Shown here: in pieces, positions 26,448 to 33,766 of the stretch
Layout of the letters: the number at the start of each line of letters is the position of its first letter
How positions within the stretch are numbered: the first letter of the stretch is position 1
Source of the DNA: Lachnospiraceae bacterium
Lineage (GTDB): Bacteria; Bacillota; Clostridia; Lachnospirales; Lachnospiraceae
Direction: 5' to 3'
Assembly: GCA_910574805.1 (NCBI GenBank)
Contig: CAJTCV010000001.1
Span: forward strand, 62,001 to 126,000
Length of the DNA: 64,000 bases
Made by a program: the position numbers and the translations under genes
Notes under the pieces: generated by a model
Seen by the model: the letters and a program-made list of their open reading frames with translations, nothing else
Databases searched by the model: none
What the model was told of the DNA's origin: nothing

Positions 26448-27518
26448 TCACCCTCTGGACCTGTCAATCCGGTTCCGGATCTCCTGCATCTGATAGTCCA
26501 GCTCCTCTATGGAATCCGCACATACTCTGAGCTGTTCCACAATCTCATCCGTATCGTTCACGTTCTTTTTATACTTCAATTTATGTTCCAGACTCGCCCA
26601 GAAATCCATGGCGATCGTACGGAACTGTACTTCCACATTCATATATTTCTTTTCATTGGACAAAAAGATCGGCACGCTCAGAATGAGGTGAAGGCTCCGG
26701 TAACCGTTGGGCTTCGGATTCTTGATATAATCCTTTTTTCTGATCAGGATGATATCATCCTGCCCGGTGAGAAGATCCGCCAGACGGTAGATGTCATCCG
26801 GAAAAGAACAGATGACCCGGACCCCTGCCACGTCGGTCAGGTTTTCCTGAATGCTTTCCACGGTAGACGGAAATCCCCTGCGCTCCAGCTTCTCCGAGAT
26901 ACTCTCTGGAGATTTCAGCCGGGTCTTGATGGATTCAAAGGGATTCCGGTTATATTCCTGAGAAAATTCCGCATTCAGCACTTTCAGCTTCGTCTCTACT
27001 TCCATGATCGCAGAAGAAAATTCTGTCATCAGCCGGTTGAAAGGCTTTGCCACTCTCAGCTTTTCCGCCTGCTTCTGGATGATCTCATACTGCTTTTCCA
27101 GCTTCTGCGCCTGCTCCTCCACCTTTTGTTCCAGCTGGTTTTTGCAGGTAAACAGTTCTATGGCATTTCTCACCCTGTTTTTGACAATGGACAGTTCAAA
27201 GGGCTTATGGATAAAGTCCGACACCCCCAGTTCAAAACACTGATTCTCCACTTCCACAGCAAATTCGCTGCTGATAACAAGCACCGGGATTTTTCCGATC
27301 CACTCGTTTTTCTTCATCTCTGCCAGAACCGCAAAACCGTCCATCCTCGGCATATGCAGATCCAGAAGCACCGCCGCCGTCTCCTGCGCGTATGCTCCCA
27401 GATACTCCAGCGCCTGCCCGCCGTCTCCTGCCAGCTTCACCTCGTATTCTTCCTTCAGTATTTCATACAGCAGCTCCCGATTCAGTTCCGAATCCTCCGC
27501 CACTAAAATCTTCTGCAT
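26448..27518 (-). CDS. Response-regulator receiver / RelQ-type (p)ppGpp synthetase fusion
   Basis: 356 residues in two domains. Residues 1-122 are a complete receiver: acidic E8/D9, phospho-acceptor D53 in LLDLHMPRMDG, S83/S84 and K105. A coiled-coil linker follows (about 123-160). Residues 160-320 are a small alarmone synthetase: IKTRLKSPESISEKLERR, D229 in LTDVAGVRVICSF, the IKNPKPNGYRSLH loop (265-277) and E296 in VEVQFRTIAMDFWASLEHK. No hydrolase domain is present. (p)ppGpp synthesis from ATP and GDP/GTP controlled by phosphorylation is the inference. The start is ATG 27518 with GGGGGG just upstream. maf and dtd follow; no histidine kinase is nearby. Confidence 0.9.
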   Translation of the reverse strand: MQKILVAEDSELNRELLYEILKEEYEVKLAGDGGQALEYLGAYAQETAAVLLDLHMPRMDGFAVLAEMKKNEWIGKIPVLVISSEFAVEVENQCFELGVSDFIHKPFELSIVKNRVRNAIELFTCKNQLEQKVEEQAQKLEKQYEIIQKQAEKLRVAKPFNRLMTEFSSAIMEVETKLKVLNAEFSQEYNRNPFESIKTRLKSPESISEKLERRGFPSTVESIQENLTDVAGVRVICSFPDDIYRLADLLTGQDDIILIRKKDYIKNPKPNGYRSLHLILSVPIFLSNEKKYMNVEVQFRTIAMDFWASLEHKLKYKKNVNDTDEIVEQLRVCADSIEELDYQMQEIRNRIDRSRG

Positions 27519-27567
27519 ACAGCCCCCCATTTTACAACACTTATCTGATCCCGAAATCACAGCCCCC

Positions 27568-27602
27568 GGCCCGGCTCCGCGCCGGAGCCTCTGCCGGCCG
27601 CC
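27568..27602. repeat. GC-rich inverted repeat upstream of the REC-RelQ gene
   Basis: GGCTCC and GGAGCC arms around GCGCC, extended by CCGG/GCCGG arms, form a strong hairpin of about 35 bases in the gap between glgA and the fusion gene. It has no clear T tract. It may back up the glgA terminator or structure the leader. Confidence 0.5.
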
Positions 27603-27637
27603 CCATGGGACGTCTTCCCCAAAATGTCTCCCACAAG

Positions 27638-27666
27638 ACAAAGGAGACCCTTCTCAGAGTCTCCCT
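27638..27666 (-). terminator. Terminator of glgA
   Basis: On the minus strand GGAGACT and GGTCTCC pair around a short loop, followed by TTTGTCTTG, about 20 bases after the glgA stop. Confidence 0.65.
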
Positions 27667-27684
27667 GCCTTCACGTGACAGGAT

Positions 27685-29136
27685 CTACCAGCCGATCAGC
27701 CAGGAATAGATCCCCTCATATTTGTATCTGGATGCATCCCATGAGAAATCTTTCTTCATGCCTCGTGCAACCATCTCATCCCACTCTTTCCGGTGTACAA
27801 AATAGGTGTATTTTGCATAATTGATTACTTCCATCATATCCCATGGATTATAATTTGTAAAGGAGAATCCGTCACCTTTTCCTTCATATTCATTATATGG
27901 CTCTACCGTATCCTTCAGACCGCCGGTCTCACGGACGATGGGCACGGTCCCGTAGCGGAAGGAAATCAGCTGTGTCAGTCCGCAGGGTTCAAACGCAGAC
28001 GGCATCAGGAACGCATCCGCCGCCGCATACAGCTTATGGGACAGCTCATCCGCATAGTAGATATTCGCCGACACCTTATCCGGATATTTCCACGCGTAGT
28101 GGCGGAACATATCCTCGTATCTCTGATCTCCGGTTCCGATGACCACAAACTGTGTATTGTCATCCACGATCTGTTCCATAACTTCTGCTATCAGATCCAG
28201 ACCCTTCTGATCCGTCAGGCGGGAAATCAGGCCGATAAGCATCTTGTTCTCATCCACCGCCAGTCCCAGCGCTTCCTGAAGCGCCTTCTTGTTGGCTGCC
28301 TTTCCTTTTTTGAAATTCTTCAATGCGTAATTCTTCGCCAGCTTCTCATCCGTGTCCGGATTCCAGATATCATAATCAATACCATTCACGATGCCGCGGA
28401 GATCCATATGTCTCGCGGACAGAAGGCCGTCCAGACCCTCCCCGTACATGGGCGTCTGGATCTCGTAAGCGTAGGTCTCGCTGACAGTGGTGATATAATC
28501 TGCATAGACCAGACCGCCTTTCAGCATATTGGCGTCTCTTTTGAACTCCAGCTTATCCGGTGTAAACACGTAATCCGGAAGACCTGTCAGGCCCTGCATG
28601 GTCTCAATGTCCCAGATTCCCTGGAATCTCAGGTTGTGGATCGTCATGATCGTCTTAATACCCTGATAGAAATCTCCCGCCGCAAACTCGGTCTTCAGAT
28701 AGACCGGGATCAGGCCGGTCTGCCAGTCATGGCAGTGGATCAGATCCGGACGGAATCCGACGATCGGAAGGATGGACAGTACCGCCTTGGAGAAAAATGC
28801 AAATTTCTCAATGTCTGTCCGAAAATCCCCATAAGGCTTCGCGCCTCCAAAATAAACCAGATTGTCAATGAGATAATAAGTAACGCCGTCCAGTTCATAA
28901 GTCATCACGCCCACATGCGCGCCCGGATTGTATGATCCGGTTCCCATATAGAAATGCGTGATATACTTAAACTCATTCCGGAACTTGTCCGGGATGCAGG
29001 TATAGTTCGGTATAACGACGCGGACATCCCACTCTTCTTTGTTGAATCCTTTGGGCAGTGCCCCGCAGACATCTGCAAGACCGCCGGTCTTCACAAATGG
29101 TACACACTCAGATGCCGCAAACAATATTTTCCTCAT
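27685..29136 (-). CDS. glgA: Glycogen synthase (ADP-glucose type)
   Basis: GT5-family transferase extending alpha-1,4-glucan from ADP-glucose. The N-terminal KTGGLADVCGALPK substrate loop, HCHDWQTGLIPVYLK, the NGIDYDIWNPDTD segment, and the C-terminal MPSAFEPCGLTQLISFRYGT and VRETGGLKDTV are diagnostic. The length of 483 residues is usual. No glgC, glgD or glgB is adjacent, so it stands alone between its promoter (29182) and terminator. Confidence 0.96.
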   Translation of the reverse strand: MRKILFAASECVPFVKTGGLADVCGALPKGFNKEEWDVRVVIPNYTCIPDKFRNEFKYITHFYMGTGSYNPGAHVGVMTYELDGVTYYLIDNLVYFGGAKPYGDFRTDIEKFAFFSKAVLSILPIVGFRPDLIHCHDWQTGLIPVYLKTEFAAGDFYQGIKTIMTIHNLRFQGIWDIETMQGLTGLPDYVFTPDKLEFKRDANMLKGGLVYADYITTVSETYAYEIQTPMYGEGLDGLLSARHMDLRGIVNGIDYDIWNPDTDEKLAKNYALKNFKKGKAANKKALQEALGLAVDENKMLIGLISRLTDQKGLDLIAEVMEQIVDDNTQFVVIGTGDQRYEDMFRHYAWKYPDKVSANIYYADELSHKLYAAADAFLMPSAFEPCGLTQLISFRYGTVPIVRETGGLKDTVEPYNEYEGKGDGFSFTNYNPWDMMEVINYAKYTYFVHRKEWDEMVARGMKKDFSWDASRYKYEGIYSWLIGW

Positions 29137-29181
29137 TGATAAACCCCTCCCGTAAGCTTAAGAAGTATTTTGATAACCATA

Positions 29182-29210
29182 TCATACCACAATCTTCCTC
29201 ATTTCTAAAG
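29182..29210 (-). promoter_or_regulatory. Promoter of glgA
   Basis: TTTAGA (29205-29210) and TATGAT (29182-29187) on the minus strand, 17-base spacer. The -35 is weak. Confidence 0.5.
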
Positions 29211-29238
29211 TACATTTTTAGGAAAATCTGAAAAATAC

Positions 29239-29266
29239 TTGCAAAAAAGATTTTTTCCGTTACAAT
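29239..29266 (+). promoter_or_regulatory. Promoter of the ABC-F gene
   Basis: TTGCAA (29239-29244) and TACAAT (29261-29266), 16-base spacer, about 50 bases before the start codon and divergent from glgA. Confidence 0.55.
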
Positions 29267-29316
29267 ATAACGTGATGTATTGTGGAATAATAAAATCTCA
29301 AAGAAAGGTTTCGTTT

Positions 29317-30957
29317 ATGATCAGTGCAAATAATGTAACGCTCCGTCTGGGCAAGAAAGCCCTCTTCGAAGATGTGAATATAAAATTCACGGAAGGAAAC
29401 TGCTACGGACTCATTGGCGCCAACGGTGCCGGCAAGTCCACATTTCTGAAAATTCTGTCAGGGGAGCTGGATTCCACCAGCGGCGAAATCGCCGTCACCC
29501 CGGGACAGCGCCTCTCATTCCTGAAGCAGGACCATTTCCAGTATGATGAATATCCGGTCATGGATACGGTCATCATGGGAAATGCAAGACTCTATGAGAT
29601 CATGAAGGAAAAGGACGCCATCTACGCCAGGGAAAATTTTACGGACGAGGACGGAATCCGGGCCAGCGAACTGGAAGCAGAATTCGCAGACATGGACGGC
29701 TGGGAAGCAGAGTCTGACGCTTCCACCCTGCTGAACGGTCTGGGCATCGAGACCGATTTTCACTATGCGCTTATGAAGGACCTGACCGGAGCCCAGAAGG
29801 TCAAGATCCTGCTGGCACAGGCGCTGTTCGGCAATCCGGATATCCTGCTTCTGGACGAGCCCACCAACCACCTGGATCTGGACGCCATCGCCTGGCTGGA
29901 GGAATTTCTCATCAATTTTGACAATACAGTCATTGTGGTCTCCCACGACCGTTATTTTCTTAACAAAGTGTGTACGCACATCGCGGATATTGACTACGGC
30001 AAGATCCAGCTCTACGCCGGCAACTATGACTTCTGGTACGAATCCAGCCAGCTGATGATCCGTCAGATGAAGGAAGCCAATAAGAAGAAGGAAGAGAAGA
30101 TCAAGGAGCTGCAGGAATTTATCTCCCGTTTCTCCGCCAACGCTTCCAAGTCCAAACAGGCGACCTCCAGAAAGAAAGCCCTGGAGAAGATCCAGCTGGA
30201 CGAGATCCGTCCTTCCAGCCGGAAATATCCATACATCGACTTCCGGCCCAACCGGGAGATCGGCAACGAAGTGCTGACTGTGGAGGGAATCTCCAAGACC
30301 ATCGACGGCGTAAAAGTGCTGGACAATGTCTCCTTTATCCTGGGACACGATGACAAGGTGGCTTTTGTAGGAAGCAACGAGTTTGCCAAAACTACCCTCT
30401 TCAGGATCCTGTCCGGAGAGTTGGAGCCGGATGAGGGAAATTATAAATGGGGCGTCACTACCTCTCAGGCATATTTCCCCAAGGACAACACGAAGGAATT
30501 CGACAACGACGACATCATCGTAGACTGGCTGACTCAGTATTCAGAGATCAAGGATGTGACTTATGTCCGCGGATTCCTTGGGAGAATGCTCTTCGCCGGG
30601 GAAGACGGAGTGAAAAAAGTGCGCATCCTGTCCGGAGGTGAAAAGGTCCGCTGCATGCTCAGCAAGCTCATGATCTCCGGAGCCAATGTGCTGATCCTTG
30701 ACGAGCCTACAGACCACCTGGATATGGAATCCATCACCGCCCTCAACAACGGCATGATGAAATTCCCGGGCGTACTTCTGTTCTCCTCCCGCGACCACCA
30801 GATCGTCCAGACCACGGCCAACCGGATCATCGAGATCCTGCCGAACGGTTCCATGATCGATAAGATCACCACCTACGACGAATATCTGGAAAGCGACGAG
30901 ATGGCGAGAAAGCGTACCGTCTATACAAGTAATAAATTTGCAGAGGAAGATGACTGA
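29317..30957 (+). CDS. ABC-F family ATP-binding protein (YbiT/YkpA-like)
   Basis: A soluble twin-ATPase of the ribosome-associated ABC-F class, 546 residues, with no membrane segments. The first cassette has GANGAGKS (34-41), a variant signature LTGAQKVK and DEPTNHLD with a normal SHDRYF switch. A charged interdomain linker follows. The second cassette has a degenerate P-loop, GSNEFAKTT (352-360), with LSGGEKVR, DEPTDHLD and SSRDHQ in place of SHDR. ATG at 29317 is preferred (AAAGG upstream). These proteins act on translation or give antibiotic protection. The extreme C-terminus is short, without the long extension of resistance factors, so a housekeeping role is more likely. Confidence 0.9.
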   Translation: MISANNVTLRLGKKALFEDVNIKFTEGNCYGLIGANGAGKSTFLKILSGELDSTSGEIAVTPGQRLSFLKQDHFQYDEYPVMDTVIMGNARLYEIMKEKDAIYARENFTDEDGIRASELEAEFADMDGWEAESDASTLLNGLGIETDFHYALMKDLTGAQKVKILLAQALFGNPDILLLDEPTNHLDLDAIAWLEEFLINFDNTVIVVSHDRYFLNKVCTHIADIDYGKIQLYAGNYDFWYESSQLMIRQMKEANKKKEEKIKELQEFISRFSANASKSKQATSRKKALEKIQLDEIRPSSRKYPYIDFRPNREIGNEVLTVEGISKTIDGVKVLDNVSFILGHDDKVAFVGSNEFAKTTLFRILSGELEPDEGNYKWGVTTSQAYFPKDNTKEFDNDDIIVDWLTQYSEIKDVTYVRGFLGRMLFAGEDGVKKVRILSGGEKVRCMLSKLMISGANVLILDEPTDHLDMESITALNNGMMKFPGVLLFSSRDHQIVQTTANRIIEILPNGSMIDKITTYDEYLESDEMARKRTVYTSNKFAEEDD

Positions 30958-30965
30958 ACCATTAA

Positions 30966-30996
30966 GAGCTGCCGCCTGGCAATCAGGCGGCAGCTC
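30966..30996. terminator. Hairpin between convergent ABC-F and lipoprotein genes
   Basis: A perfect 13-bp stem GAGCTGCCGCCTG / CAGGCGGCAGCTC with a five-base loop. The T tract is poor on both strands, but its place between convergent stop codons suggests termination. Confidence 0.65.
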
Positions 30997-31015
30997 CTCT
31001 CTGTCTAAAGACTGT

Positions 31016-33766
31016 CTAATGATTCTGTTCTTCCTCCAGCTCGATGGCCTCGGTCTCGATGATAAATTTCACGCTTCCTTCCATGGTATCGCTCTTGCCG
31101 GAGAAGCTCTGATAAGCTTCTGACAGATCTGCGATCACATCCACGCGGTCCAGAAGATTCTGGAGATCCCCGTTCACTGTATCATACAGCTTCTGAATCC
31201 CGTCATCGTTGTACTCATGAACTCCATCCAGCAGCTCTTCCGTGCCGTCTTTCAGTTCGTCTACGCCGTCCACCAGATCCACGACTCCGTCTTTGAGCTC
31301 CTGTGTACCATCCTTCAGTTCTCCGGTACCGTCCTTCAGCTCCTCCGTACCGTCCTTCAGCTCCTGTGTACCGTCAAACAGTTCCTTCGTCCCCTCTCTG
31401 AGGTCTGTTCCGCCCTGATAAAGCTTCTCTGTACCTCCTTTCAGTGTGTCTGCACCTGATTTCAGACCGGCCATTCCTTCGGTCAGCTGTGCGAGCTGTC
31501 CGGCATCCACGCCTTTATTCATCTGCCCCGCAATCTGCTTCAAAGCCGTATCTGCACCCACAAGCCCTGCATAATCCGTGGCTGCTTCCCGAAGCTGGTT
31601 CTGCAGTTCTGTGATCTCATTCAGCTTTCCTATCAGTCCGGTCTGCAGTTCCACCACCTTCTGATAGCCCTTTATGGTCGCCTCCATATCGGCCGGACTG
31701 CCGGTTCCCTGCCCTGCATCTGCCGTCTGGACCATGCCCATGGAAGTCATTCCGTCTGATGTCCCCAGATTTTCCAGATAGGTCCTGGCAAATGCCGACA
31801 GATCTTCTGCTTCTTCCAGTTCCTCCGCCGCTTCTGATTGAACAGTCAGCTCTTCTGCTGTGTCTGATTCCGGTGCAGCCGGCTGATCTTCTGCTGCAGC
31901 AGAGGGTTCATCTCCGCTTCCTGCCATTCCGGTTCCGTTGGCAGCATCCGGCCCGGCTGACGATCCATTTCCGCTTTCCGTGGCACTTTGGACCTCGTCC
32001 TGACTCTCCGGTGCCACCGGCGATCCGTTTTCGCTCTCTGCGGCACTGCCGGTTCCGACCGGGACTTCCGGTTCAGCCGGTGATCCGCTTTCGCTGTCCG
32101 CAGCATTTCCGGTTCCGCCCAAAGATCCTGCCGCTGCCGCGTTCCCCGCCGCACTTCCGGTTCCGACCGGGACTTCCGGTTCAGCCGGTGATCCATCTTC
32201 ACTTTCTGCGGCATTTCCGGACCCATTCGGAAGTTCCGTTACATCTGACGCTCCGTTTGGAAGTTCTGCATCCGCAGATGCCCCGCTGCTGTTTCCTGCA
32301 GCATCGTTCTCACCCGTCTGCACAGACTCCAAAGATGTTGCCGGATCCTCTCCGGCAGATTCTGCTTCCACTGCTGTTCTCTGTCCTGTACTGCTTCCCG
32401 GCGGCAGCATTCCCATCTGCTCCGCCAGTACCATCAGCTGCCTCTGCAGTTCTTTTGCTTCACCGGCTGCCTTTTCCAGTCTGCCCGTCAGCACAATCAC
32501 CTGATTCTGCGCTGCCTGCATCTTTTCCTGATTTTCTGCAATGGCCTGTTCCAGAGACTGTCCCATACCGCTGACGCCCCCAACCAGCTGATCCACTCCG
32601 TTTTTCAGGACCCCGGCTCCTGCCTGAAGCGCCGCAGTCCCGGCATCCAGCTCCTTCGCGCCTTCCCGGATATCCTTCGCTCCGTCGTTCAGCTTATCTG
32701 CTCCGTCGTAGAGATCCTGAGCTCCGTCATAAAGCTCCCAGGCCCCGTCATTCAGTTCCACGGCTCCGTCGTAAAGCTCCACGGCTCCGTCCCACAGATC
32801 CGGCATATTGTCTTTCAGCTCCTGGACGCCGTCATCCAGCTCGATGCAGCCGTCAATCAACTCATAAGTTGCATCATTCAGCTCTTCAATATCATCTTTC
32901 AGGTCATCAAAGCCGTCCATATCGTCCGTGTTCAGTTCGCTGAGTACATCCGGCATCAGAACCGTAGCCGTCATGGAAAGCTCAAAGTCTGTCACATCCG
33001 CCGTTACTTCCACATAGTCCGGAATGTCCACATCTTCAAAGCCTTCCAGATTCAGAAGATCCAGGCTCTCATACAGTCCCGGCATGGCTACGCCTGCCAC
33101 GATCGTATTCTTTCCGTCTGAAAGAATCCTTCCATTTTCCGCCTCTACATTGACGAACCGGTCAGAGTCCAGGATCATGGTGCTGGCCGCCACGAAGGGC
33201 ACGCAGACTTCTGTCTCCTCTCCCCCGATCATCACCTGCTGTCTGCTGTGATTTTCATAATCAAAACGAATCTTTACTTTACCGCTTTTTCCTGCCAGTT
33301 CCTTCGGATCGATCTTCTGATCATTCAGATAATAAGTCACCTTTACATCCACCGGCAGCGGTTCTGAAGTCGTGCCCTGATAATAAATATCATTGCCTCC
33401 CGCTTCCCAGACATAGCTGTCTCCATCCTGCGTAAAGGTCTCATCGCCTTTCACATTGACCACATCCGTAAGCCTTGTGACATCCGTAAGACGTTCCTCA
33501 TTGTTCCCGTTTTTCAGCCAGCTGCTGACAGTAATCTCCTTTACCGTTCCGCCGGCGTCCGCATTCACATATACCGTTTCCTCTTTTCCAACATTCCCGC
33601 CGGCTGACCGGCTGACTGCTTCCCTTGCGATCCCCGCAGCATCAACCGTTTCTTCCGGCATCTCTTCTGCCTGCACCTTTACAGCCTCTGTACTTTCGCT
33701 GCAGCCGCAGACCGAAACAGCCATTACAATGGTCAGTCCCAGGCTCCATAATCTTCTATTTTTCAT
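31016..33766 (-). CDS. Heptad-repeat (xxxLxxG) lipoprotein partner of an MMPL exporter
   Basis: 916 residues. The N-terminal signal peptide ends in a lipobox-like VCGC, with C22 the likely lipidated cysteine. The N-terminal half is a beta-rich region with no recognised domain. Two long blocks of seven-residue repeats follow (ELYDGA-type near 300-370 and ELKDGT-type near 790-860), matching the X-X-X-Leu-X-X-Gly repeats found in YhgE/Pip-like cell-surface proteins. Between them lies a low-complexity Ala/Gly/Glu/Ser/Pro region with near-identical copies of SPAEPEVPVGTGSA. It overlaps the MMPL gene start-to-stop by 11 bases, so the two form one unit, probably an envelope export or docking complex. 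Confidence 0.85.
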   Translation of the reverse strand: MKNRRLWSLGLTIVMAVSVCGCSESTEAVKVQAEEMPEETVDAAGIAREAVSRSAGGNVGKEETVYVNADAGGTVKEITVSSWLKNGNNEERLTDVTRLTDVVNVKGDETFTQDGDSYVWEAGGNDIYYQGTTSEPLPVDVKVTYYLNDQKIDPKELAGKSGKVKIRFDYENHSRQQVMIGGEETEVCVPFVAASTMILDSDRFVNVEAENGRILSDGKNTIVAGVAMPGLYESLDLLNLEGFEDVDIPDYVEVTADVTDFELSMTATVLMPDVLSELNTDDMDGFDDLKDDIEELNDATYELIDGCIELDDGVQELKDNMPDLWDGAVELYDGAVELNDGAWELYDGAQDLYDGADKLNDGAKDIREGAKELDAGTAALQAGAGVLKNGVDQLVGGVSGMGQSLEQAIAENQEKMQAAQNQVIVLTGRLEKAAGEAKELQRQLMVLAEQMGMLPPGSSTGQRTAVEAESAGEDPATSLESVQTGENDAAGNSSGASADAELPNGASDVTELPNGSGNAAESEDGSPAEPEVPVGTGSAAGNAAAAGSLGGTGNAADSESGSPAEPEVPVGTGSAAESENGSPVAPESQDEVQSATESGNGSSAGPDAANGTGMAGSGDEPSAAAEDQPAAPESDTAEELTVQSEAAEELEEAEDLSAFARTYLENLGTSDGMTSMGMVQTADAGQGTGSPADMEATIKGYQKVVELQTGLIGKLNEITELQNQLREAATDYAGLVGADTALKQIAGQMNKGVDAGQLAQLTEGMAGLKSGADTLKGGTEKLYQGGTDLREGTKELFDGTQELKDGTEELKDGTGELKDGTQELKDGVVDLVDGVDELKDGTEELLDGVHEYNDDGIQKLYDTVNGDLQNLLDRVDVIADLSEAYQSFSGKSDTMEGSVKFIIETEAIELEEEQNH
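31225..31440. repeat. Tandem 21-base repeats coding ELKDGT heptads
   Basis: Units of the type CCGTCCTTCAGCTCCTCCGTA repeat head to tail about ten times with small changes, each encoding one seven-residue unit. Such arrays can gain or lose units by slippage without changing frame. Confidence 0.75.
32049..32194. repeat. Identical 38-base direct repeat in the low-complexity part of the lipoprotein gene
   Basis: 32049-32086 and 32157-32194 are identical over 38 bases and 108 bases apart (36 codons, in frame). Related, more diverged copies lie around them, so the segment grew by in-frame duplication. Confidence 0.8.

Noticed and set aside
31225-31440. CRISPR-like short repeats
   Set aside because: The 21-base units are contiguous with no spacers, in frame, and encode the heptad repeats of the lipoprotein.
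31759-32574. Plus-strand open frame opposite the lipoprotein repeats
   Set aside because: It is a mirror of the low-complexity repeat region and contains no domain or ribosome site.
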